A DNA stretch of 64,000 nucleotides from Microbacterium sp. (GTDB taxonomy: Bacteria; Actinomycetota; Actinomycetes; Actinomycetales; Microbacteriaceae), in contig NZ_JAPLAI010000066.1 of the NCBI RefSeq assembly GCF_026393345.1, positions 28,955 to 92,954 on the forward strand, read 5' to 3'. The notes beneath the pieces are model-generated. The model was not told the DNA's origin. It saw only the letters and a program-made list of their open reading frames with translations, and made no database searches. Below are positions 29,528-38,520 of this stretch, piece after piece (the first letter of the stretch is position 1; each line of letters opens with the position of its first letter). The position numbers were made by a program, and so were the translations under genes.

Positions 29528-31321
29528 TCAGACGCCGCCGCCCCCGCCGCCGCCTCCTCCGCCGCCCGCGGATCCGCCACCGCCGGACCCGCCGGAGGTG
29601 CTCGACGAGGACGCCGCACTCGTGGACAGCGACCCGATCCCCGACGTGAACGACGCCGCCGTGAACGCCGCGGTGCCGACGTACCAGGTGGGCGATACGC
29701 CGTCGCCGTAGAGCACGGCGAGGCGCTCCGCCCACTCCTTTTCCTGCCCGAAGACCACGGCGTACGGCAGCAGGGGTTCGTAGATCCGCAGCAACTGCGA
29801 TGCGTCACCGGTGTCGATCCGCTCCGCCCCCCGCGGCGACTGCAGCATCCGGATGCGGTCGGCCTCTGCCCAGTGGATGAACTCCTTCAGCCCCCGCAGA
29901 TGGTCGCGGAGCTCCGCTCCGGCCGCGGACAGCGGCTTGTGGCCGATGAGGATGAAGAAGACGACCAGCGCCGGGATCGGAAGCAGGAGCAACAGGATGG
30001 CGATGCCGGCGTCCGCTCCGCTTTCGATCGTGAGGATGCCGCCGCCGACGGCGAGCACCGCTCCGACGACGAGCAGCAGCCCTGGCCACGCCCGCACGCG
30101 CCGGGGCACTGTCCGGTAGAAGCCGCGGGCGGCGAGCGCTCCGGCCGCTTCGACGAGGATCTGCCGTGAGGCCGCGGCGAGGGCGCTGTCAGTGGTCCCG
30201 AACGTGAACTCCGCCCCCGCGGGCGCGTCGGGTCCGAAGAGGCCGTCCAGCAGCAACCGACCGTCGGCGTCGGCACGGGCGGGATCGATGAGCACGGCGC
30301 GGAGGGTCATGCGGCCGAAGATCGAGCGCGGCCCCTCCTCGATACGGATGCTGCCGGCCACGGCCTGCTCCAGCACCTCGGCGGGGATGGCCTTGGTGGA
30401 TCTGCCGAGGAACACCGCGCTCTCCAGCGCATCGATGGCCGGCGGCGTGTACTCGGCGATGATCGTGGGACGCCCCGGGGCGTTCCGCAGGGTGCGCGCG
30501 CGCACGCCGATGGTCCACGCCAGCGCGACCAGCACGAGCACTGTCCCCGACAGCTGCATCCAGGACCATCCCGACGCCAGGTAACGGCTGTCGAAGGCGG
30601 CGAACGTGCCACGGCGGAAGCCGACGGCGACCGTCATGGTCTCGTACGGCGGCAGGTCGGTCGCCTGTGCCGTCGCCCCGTCGTCCGTGGCGGCGATCTC
30701 GCAGGCCTCCTCGGAACCCTGGGCGCCGACGTAACACGCCTGGTCGCCCGTGAGGGCGTCCGTGAGGTCGGGGGCCACGCGGAGGGTGGCGGTGATCCGG
30801 CCGAACGACTGCGCCCAATCGACCCCGTTGACGTCCCAGTAGAACTCGTCGACGCCGGTGTCGGCGAAGTTCCAGGTGACGTTCTGTAGCTCGTAGGTGA
30901 AGACGTAGGTCTGCTCGCCGTGGACGAACCCGTCGGCGCGGGACGTCATCGCGTACACGCCGTCGTCGCCCTCCGCCTCTTGGGCGCGAGGGCGGCCGTC
31001 CGCATCCGTGATCGAGACCAGCTCGGGGAACAGCGGCTGCCCGTTGTAGGTGTCGGGGATGACGCGGCGCATGCCGTGGTTCTGGTCGTACTCCGGAAAC
31101 TCGGCGACGAAGGTCTCGGTCACCCGGAGCCGACTCGTGCCGTCCTCTGCCCGGCTCAGGTCATAGACCACGTCGAGGCTCCGGAACGTGAAGTCGTCCA
31201 CGTCGGTCGAGACCGGGCGGCTGTCATCGTCGAAGCTGACCTCCGCGGTGCAGGCGGCGAGCCCGATGACCGCCCCGAGAACCCACAGACCGGCCAGGAC
31301 GCGCCGCCATATCCTCCGCAT
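29528..31321 (-). CDS. DUF2207 membrane protein with glycine-rich C-terminus
   Basis: A 597-residue DUF2207-type protein. An N-terminal signal with lipobox-like LAAC (near residues 21-24) leads to an extracellular domain containing the typical NHGMRRVIP and YWDVNGVDWAQSFG blocks. A transmembrane helix is near 250-268, a cytoplasmic region follows with an additional helix pair near 410-455, and the tail ends in a run of about 20 mostly glycine residues. The family is widespread in actinobacteria and Firmicutes with no assigned activity; the glycine-rich tail is typical. It stands alone and is divergent from a marR gene 40 bp away. Confidence 0.82.
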   Translation of the reverse strand: MRRIWRRVLAGLWVLGAVIGLAACTAEVSFDDDSRPVSTDVDDFTFRSLDVVYDLSRAEDGTSRLRVTETFVAEFPEYDQNHGMRRVIPDTYNGQPLFPELVSITDADGRPRAQEAEGDDGVYAMTSRADGFVHGEQTYVFTYELQNVTWNFADTGVDEFYWDVNGVDWAQSFGRITATLRVAPDLTDALTGDQACYVGAQGSEEACEIAATDDGATAQATDLPPYETMTVAVGFRRGTFAAFDSRYLASGWSWMQLSGTVLVLVALAWTIGVRARTLRNAPGRPTIIAEYTPPAIDALESAVFLGRSTKAIPAEVLEQAVAGSIRIEEGPRSIFGRMTLRAVLIDPARADADGRLLLDGLFGPDAPAGAEFTFGTTDSALAAASRQILVEAAGALAARGFYRTVPRRVRAWPGLLLVVGAVLAVGGGILTIESGADAGIAILLLLLPIPALVVFFILIGHKPLSAAGAELRDHLRGLKEFIHWAEADRIRMLQSPRGAERIDTGDASQLLRIYEPLLPYAVVFGQEKEWAERLAVLYGDGVSPTWYVGTAAFTAASFTSGIGSLSTSAASSSSTSGGSGGGGSAGGGGGGGGGGGV

Positions 31322-31361
31322 TCCGCCAGGCTACGGGGTGGCGCCGCGTACGCTAAGAGGC

Positions 31362-31793
31362 ATGACGGACCGCCGCCTCGCCATCGACGCCTGGGAGAGC
31401 CTGTTCCGTGCCCAGCACGAGATCTTCGCGCTGATCAGCCAGGACTTCGGTGACTCCGGCCTCTCGCAGGCGGAGTACGACGTGCTGCTGACGGTGACGC
31501 GGTCGCCGGAGATGACCGCGCGGCTTCGCGATGTGACCCGGAACATGCTGATCAGTCAGCCGAGCGTGTCGCGCCTGGTCGACCGCATGGTCGCGCGCGG
31601 CTATGTCACCAAGTGCGCCGACCCGGATGACGGCCGTGGCGCGCTGGTGCGGGCGACCGAGGAGGGCGCACGGGCGTTCCGGCAGATCGCGATGGAACAC
31701 GGTCGATCGATCGCGGCACGGATGTCGAAGCTCGACGACGCCGAGCTTCGGACGCTCCTCGACCTCACCGCACGGCTCCGCCCGGACTGCTGA
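31362..31793 (+). CDS. MarR-family transcriptional regulator
   Basis: A 143-residue winged-helix regulator: dimer helix 1-25, LSQAEYDVLLTVTRSP, recognition helix MLISQPSVSRLVDRMVARGY near 63-82, wing DPDDGRGALVRATEEG. The ATG at 31362 has TAAGAGG upstream. It is divergent from the DUF2207 gene, which it may regulate; the 40-bp gap leaves little room for two promoters. No ligand can be inferred. It lacks the Cys that would suggest redox sensing of the OhrR type. Confidence 0.82.
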   Translation: MTDRRLAIDAWESLFRAQHEIFALISQDFGDSGLSQAEYDVLLTVTRSPEMTARLRDVTRNMLISQPSVSRLVDRMVARGYVTKCADPDDGRGALVRATEEGARAFRQIAMEHGRSIAARMSKLDDAELRTLLDLTARLRPDC

Positions 31794-31805
31794 CCCGGAG
31801 ACGGG

Positions 31806-31834
31806 AACACCCCGGCCGCGTCGGCCGGGGTGTT
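31806..31834. terminator. Bidirectional terminator hairpin
   Basis: A perfect 13-bp stem (AACACCCCGGCCG/CGGCCGGGGTGTT) with a 3-nt loop lies between the convergent marR and hsp20 genes, 13 nt after one stop and 16 nt from the other. AA/TT at the base gives a short U-tract in both directions. Confidence 0.8.
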
Positions 31835-31849
31835 CTGGCGGGCGGACGG

Positions 31850-32287
31850 TTACGCGTTCGCCTCGGTGATCTCCATCGCGGGGGCGTCGCCCTCGGTCAT
31901 GACCTGCACCTTGCGGGGCTTGGCCTTCTCGCTGACCGGGATGGTGACGCTGAGCACGCCGTTGCGGTAGCTGGCGGAGATGTTCTCCGTGTCGAGGCCC
32001 TGACCCAGGCTGAGCTGCCGCAGGTAGGTGCCGGCGGTGCGTTCCCGGGTGATCCAGGTCACGCCCTCCCCCGCCGGCAGCGTGCGCTCGGCACGGATGG
32101 TGAGCAGCTGACCGTCGACGTCGACGTCGACCGACCCCGGGTCGATCCCCGGCAGGTCGGCGGTCAGGACGTAGTGGTCGCCGTCCCGATAAAGGTCCAT
32201 CGGCATCTGCCGGGGGCCACGGCGTCCTCCGTCGAAGAAGGTGTTCGCCAGTCGCTCCAGGTCACGGAGCGGATCGTAAGTGGCCAT
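31850..32287 (-). CDS. Hsp20/alpha-crystallin small heat-shock protein
   Basis: A 145-residue small heat-shock chaperone: short N-terminal arm (MATYDPLRDLERLANTFF), alpha-crystallin domain about 33-130 with YVLTADLPGIDPGSVDVDV and the conserved YRNGVLSVTIPV, and a short acidic tail. It holds unfolded proteins in the cytoplasm during stress. The ATG at 32287 gives the usual family start; the frame is open to 32359 but that runs into the operators. Upstream are a HAIR box and a CIRCE-like repeat, so both HspR and HrcA may control it. Confidence 0.9.
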   Translation of the reverse strand: MATYDPLRDLERLANTFFDGGRRGPRQMPMDLYRDGDHYVLTADLPGIDPGSVDVDVDGQLLTIRAERTLPAGEGVTWITRERTAGTYLRQLSLGQGLDTENISASYRNGVLSVTIPVSEKAKPRKVQVMTEGDAPAMEITEANA

Positions 32288-32339
32288 ATCGCGTCTCGTT
32301 TCGAAGCAGATCGGATGCGGCATCCGATCGATATCGGTA

Positions 32340-32360
32340 CTTGAGTCCCCACGACTCAAC
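32340..32360. promoter_or_regulatory. HAIR operator (HspR) upstream of hsp20
   Basis: CTTGAGT-N7-ACTCAAC; the known HAIR consensus is CTTGAGT-N7-ACTCAAG, so 13 of 14 positions match with exact spacing. It lies about 53 bp upstream of the hsp20 ATG. Confidence 0.85.
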
Positions 32361-32370
32361 TACGAATAAT

Positions 32371-32397
32371 TTAGCACTCTCCTCCCGAGAGTGCCAA
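32371..32397. promoter_or_regulatory. CIRCE-like operator (HrcA) upstream of hsp20
   Basis: TTAGCACTC-N9-GAGTGCCAA; the CIRCE consensus is TTAGCACTC-N9-GAGTGCTAA, so 17 of 18 arm positions match. It ends 5 bp from the stop of the DUF2804 gene and may also form a hairpin at the end of that transcript. Confidence 0.85.
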
Positions 32398-32401
32398 GCC
32401 T

Positions 32402-33406
32402 CTACCAGCGATTGTGGACGTCCTCCGCCCACCCGTCGATGCCGTCGAAGGAGACGGCAGCCTCGTCTGTGCGGAACGTGCCGGACCAGCGCCCGAAGCA
32501 CTGGTCGGTGCGCGACGAGAGAACCCCGAGGTTCGTCGCCGAACGCTTGTCGTAGAACGGCTCGAGCGTGGCGTCGAGCCCGCCGCCGGTGACCCGCCAC
32601 GGCCGCAGCGGGTCGGTGAGGTCGTAGTCCCAGCGCAGCTCGTCGTGGATCTTGTGCAGTCGTCCGTCGATGATCACGCCGTTCTCGGTGACGCCGGTGC
32701 CGTCGGTCCACTGGCCGCCGACCTGCAGTCCGAGGATGCGACCCTCGCTGACGCCCGAACCCGCGCCCCAGTTCCATCGCACGTCGTACGGCCACCGCCC
32801 GCGCCCATGATCGAGCACCGCCCAGGACGCGCCTGCCGGCACCGCGTGGGTGACGCCGTCGACGGTGACGGTCCCCGAGGCGGGCAGTGCGAGGTCTTTC
32901 ACGGTGTACTGGAACCGCGCCGGGTTCCGGAACGGCACGACCACGGCCAGGCACTCGTGCCCGTCGGGCCGGTGCACGGTGACGTCGAAGGACGCGTCCG
33001 GGATCTCGGCGCGCAGGCGCGTGGTCTCCGCATCCGTGTCGATGTCGATCCGCAGGCCCTTTGCCCGTGCCCGCGCGGGTCCCGCACCGAGCACCCCGGG
33101 AACCTCCACCCCGCGGGCGGGGATGACCGTGGTATCGCGGCTCCAGGACCGTTGCGTGGCGCAATCGAAGATCCACACCCCGTGGACGGCGGCGTAGTCG
33201 ATGGACGAGACGGTCAGCGCGAGGATGTGGGTGGGCGTGATGACGTTCCAGTACTCCCACCGCTTGTTGCGACCCCTCCCGCGAGCACCGGGACCGATCC
33301 CCGACGTATCGACGATCGGATGCCGAGCCCATCCGACGGCGGCAGGGTTGAGCCGTCCGTCCGGCAGGGTCAGCGACACCGGCTCGGTCAGTTCGCGCTC
33401 GGTCAT
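32402..33406 (-). CDS. DUF2804 domain protein
   Basis: A 334-residue protein matching the DUF2804 pattern: an early KRWEYW block near 48-53, a central HGRGRWPYDVRWNWGAGSG block near 200-218 and a closing WSGTF region. These proteins have a two-lobed beta structure and no established activity. The ATG overlaps the stop of the GH2 gene (ATGA), so the two are co-translated; a role alongside carbohydrate breakdown is only suggested by that. No signal peptide. Confidence 0.78.
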   Translation of the reverse strand: MTERELTEPVSLTLPDGRLNPAAVGWARHPIVDTSGIGPGARGRGRNKRWEYWNVITPTHILALTVSSIDYAAVHGVWIFDCATQRSWSRDTTVIPARGVEVPGVLGAGPARARAKGLRIDIDTDAETTRLRAEIPDASFDVTVHRPDGHECLAVVVPFRNPARFQYTVKDLALPASGTVTVDGVTHAVPAGASWAVLDHGRGRWPYDVRWNWGAGSGVSEGRILGLQVGGQWTDGTGVTENGVIIDGRLHKIHDELRWDYDLTDPLRPWRVTGGGLDATLEPFYDKRSATNLGVLSSRTDQCFGRWSGTFRTDEAAVSFDGIDGWAEDVHNRW

Positions 33407-35220
33407 GCTCGTCCTTCCGCGGCGGCGCGGATGCGGTCGTTGACCGCTCGCAGCGCCTGTTCGTCCACTTTCACGACCCGGCGGTCGTACGTGATGAGTC
33501 CGTTGGTCTCGTCCTCGACGTCCGAGAGCTGCGTGTACACGAGCGCCGCGATGCCGTCACGGACGGCGGGCAGGATCTCGTCGTCGTGCAGCCGGAGGAT
33601 GGCGGCCTGCAGGGTCGCGGCGGACGAGAACCGTTTGTAGCCGAACTCGTCGGCACCCCAGGTGTGCTCGGGTGTCGGCCAGCTGTAGCCGCCGTATTCG
33701 GTCAGCGCCAGGACACGTCCGTCGCGCCGCCGGGGTGCCCGCACCGGGCGGAAGTAGATGTGCAGGCTCTGCAGATCGCCGGCACCCTGGTCGTACCAGC
33801 CGCTGGCGTGGTCGACCGGGCGGGTCGGGTCGAGCGCCGACACGTGCGCGGCGATGCGGGCGGCGTCGAACTGCCCCCACGCCTCGTTGAACGGCACCCA
33901 CATCGAGATCGAGGGGACGCTGCGGAGGTGCTCGATCATCTCGGCGAGTTCCGCCTCGAACCGGTCGCGGCCGGCCCGGTCCGCGCGTCCGAACGCCGCG
34001 TGCCGGGTGTCGTCCCGCCGCAGCGCCGGCACGATCGCCGGGGCCGAGACGAGAAGCTTCCGATACCGGTCGCCGCCGTTGACCGCGTCCTGCCAGACGA
34101 GCATGCCCAGGCGGTCGCAGTGGTGGTACCAGCGCAGCGGCTCGACCTTGATGTGCTTTCGCAGCATCGTGTAGCCCAGTCGCTTCGCGAGCTCGATGTC
34201 GGCGACGAGCGCCGCATCCGAGGGCGCGGTGTACCCCCCGTCGGGCCAGTACCCCTGGTCGAGCAGACCGATCGGCAGGTGGGGCTCGCCGTTCAGCAGC
34301 AGGCGCGGCACCCCGCGAGCGTCGGACCCAACACCGAAGGACCGCATCCCGACGTAGGAGGTGACGGTGTCCTCCTCCAGCCGGACCGTGACGTCGTAGA
34401 GAAACGGGTCCTGCGGCGACCAGGCGCGGATCGGTCGCGGGAGCGACAACCGGGTGGGTTCGCCGACGACGACCTCTGCCGTGGCGACCGTCTCCCCGGC
34501 GCGGGCGACCTCGACACTCGCCGTGGTGCCGGCCGGTGCCGCCTCGGCGTGCACCGTGATCTCGACCACGCCAGCGGCGAGGTGCGGCACGAGCACGAGG
34601 CGGTCGACCGCCACCCGGGGCACGATCTCCAGCCAGACGCTTTGCCAGATGCCGGACTGCGGGGTGTACCAGATGCCACCGCGGTCACTCGACTGCTTGC
34701 CGCGCGCCAGCCAGGCCGCATCCGTCACGTCGCGGACCGCCACGACGACGTCGTGCGTGTCGCCGGCACCAAGGGCCGCCGTGACGTCGAGCGCGAACGG
34801 TAGGTAGCCACCGGTGTGCCCGCCGACCTCGATACCGTCGACGGCCACGCGGCAGCTCTGGTCGACGGCGCCGAAGTGGAGGATCGCCCGTTCCCCGGGG
34901 CGCAGGGCGCGGGGCAGCACCAGAGCGCGGCGATACCAGAGGGTGTCCCCGGCACCCACCGTGCGGGAGACACCGGACAGCGGGGTCTCCGGAGAGAACG
35001 GCACGATGATCTCGCCGTCCCAGTCCGCGGGCGGCACGGCCGGGTCATCGACGGCGAGCGGGTCGGATGCGGCGACGCGGAGCGCCCGGATCGCGTACTG
35101 CCACGGCCCGTTGAGGCTGCGCCAGTCGCCACGAACGAGCTGCGGACGCGGGTATTCGGGCAGCGGGGATGCCGGGTCGAGCCGTTCTCCCCATTCGGTC
35201 GACAGCGCGGGACGAGGCAT
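33403..35220 (-). CDS. Glycoside hydrolase family 2 enzyme
   Basis: A 605-residue GH2 glycosidase, cytoplasmic (no signal peptide). A jelly-roll sugar-binding domain (about 20-190, ending in GIWYTPQSGIWQSVWLE) and an immunoglobulin-like domain lead to a TIM barrel from about 290. PFNEAWG near 440 carries the acid/base Glu and LALTEYGGYS near 500 the nucleophile Glu. GH2 covers beta-galactosidase, beta-glucuronidase, beta-mannosidase and arabinofuranosidase activities; the compact three-domain form does not allow a choice. It is the first gene of a two-gene unit with DUF2804. AAGGAAG precedes the ATG. Confidence 0.85.
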   Translation of the reverse strand: MPRPALSTEWGERLDPASPLPEYPRPQLVRGDWRSLNGPWQYAIRALRVAASDPLAVDDPAVPPADWDGEIIVPFSPETPLSGVSRTVGAGDTLWYRRALVLPRALRPGERAILHFGAVDQSCRVAVDGIEVGGHTGGYLPFALDVTAALGAGDTHDVVVAVRDVTDAAWLARGKQSSDRGGIWYTPQSGIWQSVWLEIVPRVAVDRLVLVPHLAAGVVEITVHAEAAPAGTTASVEVARAGETVATAEVVVGEPTRLSLPRPIRAWSPQDPFLYDVTVRLEEDTVTSYVGMRSFGVGSDARGVPRLLLNGEPHLPIGLLDQGYWPDGGYTAPSDAALVADIELAKRLGYTMLRKHIKVEPLRWYHHCDRLGMLVWQDAVNGGDRYRKLLVSAPAIVPALRRDDTRHAAFGRADRAGRDRFEAELAEMIEHLRSVPSISMWVPFNEAWGQFDAARIAAHVSALDPTRPVDHASGWYDQGAGDLQSLHIYFRPVRAPRRRDGRVLALTEYGGYSWPTPEHTWGADEFGYKRFSSAATLQAAILRLHDDEILPAVRDGIAALVYTQLSDVEDETNGLITYDRRVVKVDEQALRAVNDRIRAAAEGRA

Positions 35221-35374
35221 CGGCTTCCTTGCTGATCGACCACGGGTTCAGGTGAATCGATCCTAGGACCGCGGGGAACCGCATCCGAATCCTCGCACTC
35301 GCCGGCATCGCGTGCCTCGCCGGTTCGCGGCAGGATGGGGGCGGTAGCGTCCGCACGCCATTGAGGAGCCGGAC

Positions 35375-36709
35375 ATGGATCAGATCGACACCATCGTCGT
35401 CGGCGCCGGAGTCGCCGGCCTGACAGCCGCCCGCCTGCTCGCGGATGCGGGCCGCCGAGTGGTGGTGCTCGAAGCCCGCGATCGGGTGGGCGGCCGTGTC
35501 TGGACCGACCGGAGCGACGGGCACACCACCGACCTCGGCGCCTCGTGGATCCACGGCATCGAGGGTTCGCCGACCGCCGCCGCGGCCGACGCGTTCGGGA
35601 TGCGGCAGGTGGAGTTCACGGTCGGCGCGTATCAGGCCGGAAGCCGCCCGATCGCGTACTACGGTCCGGACGGGAAGCGGCTGTCGGACGAGGCGGCGAG
35701 CCGATTCATCGCCGACGTCGCGAAAGTCGACGCCGCGCTGCAGCGGGTCGTCGCCGCATCCGAACCGTCGGCGTCGTACCGCGAGGTGACGAACGAGGCG
35801 CTCGCGATGCAGGGGTGGGACCCCGAGCGAACCCGCCGGGTGCAGGAGTACCTGGAGCACCGCACGGAGGAGCAGTACGGCGTGTGGATCGAGTCGCTCG
35901 CCGCCCACGGGCTCGACGACGATGTCCCCGACGGCGACGAGGTGGTATTCCCCGACGGGTACGACCGCCTGCCCACACGGCTCGCGGAGGGGCTCGATGT
36001 GCGGCTGGAGCATGTCGTGTCGCGGGTCGAGTGGGCACCCGAAGGGGTGTCCGTCACGACCGATCACGGCTCCTTCGTCGCGGACACCGCCGTGGTGACG
36101 GTGCCGGTCGGGGCGCTCCAGTCGGGCGATGTCCGCATCGAGCCGCCGCTCCCGCCGGTCAACGCGAACGGATTGTCGCACCTGGCCATGAACGCGTTCG
36201 AGAAGGTCGTGCTGCGGTTCGCCACGCGCTTCTGGGACGAGGACGTCTACGCAATCCGGCAGCAGGGTCCCGAGGCGGTCTGGTGGCACTCCTGGTACGA
36301 CATGACGGCCCTCGACGGGACGCCCACGCTGCTCACCTTCGCCGCGGGACCGGCGGCGATCGCTACCCGCGGGTGGGCGCCCGAGCAGGTCGTCGACTCC
36401 GTCCTGACGCAGCTGCGCCGGCTCTACGGCGACCGGGTGGAGCTGCCCACCAGCGTGCATGTCACCGGATGGCAGGACGATCCGTTCACGCATGGGTCGT
36501 ACGCCTACATGAGGCTCGGGGCAACGGCCGCCCACCACGACGACATCGCGACGCCGATCGGCGGGGTCCTCCATCTCGCCGGGGAGGCGACCTGGGGCGA
36601 AGACCCGGCCACGGTCAACGCCGCCCTGCTGTCGGGGCACCGCGCCGCGTCGAACGTTCAGGGGCGGGAGATCCCGATCGAGCGGCTCTGGGGCTCAGCC
36701 ACGACCTGA
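35375..36709 (+). CDS. FAD-dependent amine oxidase family protein
   Basis: A 444-residue flavin amine oxidase of the monoamine/polyamine oxidase family. The dinucleotide fold [19 protein letters not shown] begins at residue 8, followed by [12 protein letters not shown], and the C-terminal FAD block [26 protein letters not shown] lies near 400-425. The GASWIHG segment near 50-56 is typical of amine oxidases. There is no signal peptide. It is a single gene; the nearby tRNA is on the other strand. Substrate is not deducible. Confidence 0.85.
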   Translation: MDQIDTIVVGAGVAGLTAARLLADAGRRVVVLEARDRVGGRVWTDRSDGHTTDLGASWIHGIEGSPTAAAADAFGMRQVEFTVGAYQAGSRPIAYYGPDGKRLSDEAASRFIADVAKVDAALQRVVAASEPSASYREVTNEALAMQGWDPERTRRVQEYLEHRTEEQYGVWIESLAAHGLDDDVPDGDEVVFPDGYDRLPTRLAEGLDVRLEHVVSRVEWAPEGVSVTTDHGSFVADTAVVTVPVGALQSGDVRIEPPLPPVNANGLSHLAMNAFEKVVLRFATRFWDEDVYAIRQQGPEAVWWHSWYDMTALDGTPTLLTFAAGPAAIATRGWAPEQVVDSVLTQLRRLYGDRVELPTSVHVTGWQDDPFTHGSYAYMRLGATAAHHDDIATPIGGVLHLAGEATWGEDPATVNAALLSGHRAASNVQGREIPIERLWGSATT

Positions 36710-36744
36710 GAAAACAGAAACGGCCCCCGCCGGAGCGGGAGCCG
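36710..36744 (-). terminator. Terminator of the tRNA-Arg gene
   Basis: On the minus strand a GC hairpin (36721-36744, CGGCTCCCGC ... GCGGGGGCCG with one bulge) is followed by TTTCTGTTTTC (36720-36710). It is placed 25 bp after the tRNA 3' end, a normal intrinsic terminator. Confidence 0.75.
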
Positions 36745-36768
36745 AAGCTGGACTGTCTCAACACAGTG

Positions 36769-36841
36769 TGCGCCTGGAGGGACTCGAACCCCCAACCTTC
36801 TGATCCGTAGTCAGATGCTCTATCCATTGAGCTACAGGCGC
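36769..36841 (-). tRNA. tRNA-Arg (anticodon ACG)
   Basis: A 73-nt cloverleaf: acceptor GCGCCTG/CAGGCGC (7 perfect pairs) with discriminator A, D arm GCTCAATGGATAGAGC, anticodon stem TCTGA/TCAGA around loop CTACGGA giving anticodon ACG (read as ICG), and T arm with GGTTCGAGTCC. CCA is not encoded. tRNA genes are frequent integration targets, but no attachment-site duplicate is visible in this window. Confidence 0.97.
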
Positions 36842-36920
36842 ATTTGCAGACCCGCCGAAACCGGCGCGCAGGCACTAGAAGAGAATACCCCACCGCGCAG
36901 GCGCCGCGAAATCGAGGCCG

Positions 36921-37556
36921 CTATCGCGTGTCGCCGGAGGGGTCTGCGTGGGCCTCCGCCACTCGTCGGCGGTGCGCCGCCAGGCGGGGCAGATCGACGA
37001 GCACGAGACTCTGGATGCGGGCGGACCGCATCTTCGCGTAATCGGGCTCTAGATCGGGGCGGGCGGCCTCGATCCGGAGGCTGCTGTCGATGTTGCGGGC
37101 GACCTCCGCCCACGCGGCTTCACGGGCGGCCTCCACGAGCGCGCGCAGTTCCTCGGGGTCTTCGGCGCGGTGCCGCAGCGCCGCTGCCGTCCGCTCGGAC
37201 TGCTTGCGCCGTCGACGCAGGTTCCGCACGTCGCGGCTGCGGTAGTCGTGCGTGCCGCCGGAGTCGCTGAACCGGCGGCGGGCGAGCTTACGTTCCCGCT
37301 CCGCCCGCGCCGCATCCTGCTCCGCTTCGGCGGCGAGCGAGAGGAGGGTCTCCTTCGCGTCGGGGAGGAAGCGGTCTGCGTCGAACCCCTCACCCTGGGC
37401 GAGGATGTCGACCAGGATGCGGTTCTTCAGCGCCAGCCGGGTCGCTGCGGCGGCGATGTAGACGCCCTCCGCGACGATGTCGTCAAGCTTCGGCCGTTTG
37501 GCACGCCGGACGTCGGCGTCGCTCTCGCGCGCGTCACGGTCCTTCTTCGCAGCCAA
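36921..37556 (-). CDS. Conserved hypothetical coiled-coil protein, TTG start
   Basis: A 211-residue basic, Arg/Glu/Ala-rich protein, mostly helical with heptad-like stretches (AEAEQDAARAERERKLARRRF and RNLRRRRKQSERTAAALRHRA). The long open frame continues to 37802, but the start is TTG at 37556: GGAGGGGG lies 5-6 nt upstream and the protein then begins MAAKKDRDAR, while everything further upstream translates to low-complexity sequence. No known domain is recognised and the function is unknown. The neighbour at 37654 is on the same strand but separated by about 100 bp. Confidence 0.65.
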   Translation of the reverse strand: MAAKKDRDARESDADVRRAKRPKLDDIVAEGVYIAAAATRLALKNRILVDILAQGEGFDADRFLPDAKETLLSLAAEAEQDAARAERERKLARRRFSDSGGTHDYRSRDVRNLRRRRKQSERTAAALRHRAEDPEELRALVEAAREAAWAEVARNIDSSLRIEAARPDLEPDYAKMRSARIQSLVLVDLPRLAAHRRRVAEAHADPSGDTR

Positions 37557-37653
37557 CGAAACCCCCTCCGTCGACTCTACTGCGCCCCTCCTGCGGGGCA
37601 CCGGGGGATTCCCACCGGGTGACGAGGCGGGCTGCGTACAGGTCGGCCGCCGG

Positions 37654-38094
37654 TCAGGCGACTCGGCCGGCGAGCCCCGTGACGATCGCGGCGATGCGGC
37701 GGGTGCGGGTGTCCGCCGCCTTCGCACCTTCCACAGAGGTGACATGTGCCTTCCGGGCGCTCGGCGACAGCGCGTCGAAGCCGGCCCGAACGCCGGCCTC
37801 ATTCAGCGCGGCGGCGAGATCGGCGGGCACCTCGACTTCTCGCGGCGCGGTGTCCAGCTCCACCTCCACCGTGATGGCGTCCCCGCCGCGGAGGCCGGTG
37901 GCCGCACGCTTGTCGGAGCTGAACGGGATGAGCGAGAGCCCGCCCATGACCCCGACCGTGCTGCGATAGGAGTAGCCGTTCACGTCGACCGTCACCGGGG
38001 GACGCTTCCCGCCGCCGAGGGCGGCCAGCACGTCGTCCGGCACCTCGATCCCGGTGTTGTTGCCGAACGCGGAGAGGGTCGTCTCGAAACGCAT
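37654..38094 (-). CDS. YdeI/DUF1905-type small protein
   Basis: A 146-residue protein with an N-terminal DUF1905 beta-barrel (RFETTLSAFGNNTGIEVPDDVL, then YRSTVGVMGG and FSSDKRAATGLRGGD) and a C-terminal helical YdeI/OmpD-associated tail (LSPSARKAHVTSVEGAKAADTRTRRI). Members are cytoplasmic and of uncertain function. No clear ribosome site precedes the ATG, and the promoter region on this strand is short. Confidence 0.8.
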   Translation of the reverse strand: MRFETTLSAFGNNTGIEVPDDVLAALGGGKRPPVTVDVNGYSYRSTVGVMGGLSLIPFSSDKRAATGLRGGDAITVEVELDTAPREVEVPADLAAALNEAGVRAGFDALSPSARKAHVTSVEGAKAADTRTRRIAAIVTGLAGRVA

Positions 38095-38243
38095 GTGCCG
38101 AGTATGGCTCCCGATCCGCAGCGGCGTCGAGAGTGCATGCCGGGATCAGCGCGGCTAGCGAGGGCCTCCGGCCGGTGCAAGCCCTCGCGCCCCTCCGGCG
38201 GGGGCGTAGCCTCAGGCCATCGCTTCAGCGAAAGGAGAACCCA

Positions 38244-38438
38244 ATGGGTTTCATGGATGATGCGAAAGAAGTCGCCGAGACCGCGGGCCGCAAGGTCAAG
38301 GAGGGTTTCGAGGACACCAAGGATCGAATCGGCGACAAGCTCGACGAGGTCAAGGCCGACGCCGAGGTGAAGAAGGCGGAAGCCGACCGCGAGCGCGTCG
38401 AGAAGCGCAATGAACTCAAGGAGGACCTGCGGGACTGA
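38244..38438 (+). CDS. Small CsbD/LEA-like stress protein
   Basis: A 64-residue, highly charged, fully helical protein (MGFMDDAKEVAETAGRKVKE, then repeated KDRIGDKLDEVKADAEVKKA patterns) typical of small hydrophilic CsbD/late-embryogenesis-like proteins linked to stationary phase or desiccation stress. AAAGGAG lies 8 nt before the ATG, and a strong terminator follows 20 bp after the stop. It stands alone in its own transcript. Confidence 0.75.
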   Translation: MGFMDDAKEVAETAGRKVKEGFEDTKDRIGDKLDEVKADAEVKKAEADRERVEKRNELKEDLRD

Positions 38439-38458
38439 CCCGCTCCCCTGACGAGACC

Positions 38459-38490
38459 GAAGGGCCCCGGAGAATACTCCGGGGCCCTTC
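38459..38490 (+). terminator. Strong hairpin terminator
   Basis: A perfect 14-bp stem GAAGGGCCCCGGAG/CTCCGGGGCCCTTC with an AATA loop, 20 bp after the small stress gene; TCTCCTCTGTT follows. It may act in both directions. Confidence 0.85.
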
Positions 38491-38520
38491 TCCTCTGTTG
38501 CGGGGGCACCGGCCGTCCCG

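Noticed and set aside
27909-29711. 600-residue plus-strand open frame antisense to zapE, the MFS gene and DUF2207
   Set aside because: Composition is Arg/Asp/Glu/Gly-rich without domains, a typical antisense shadow in very high-GC DNA; the minus-strand genes have clear motifs.
36769-36841. tRNA-Arg as an integration site for an island
   Set aside because: No integrase gene and no duplicate of the tRNA 3' end was found in the flanks within the window.
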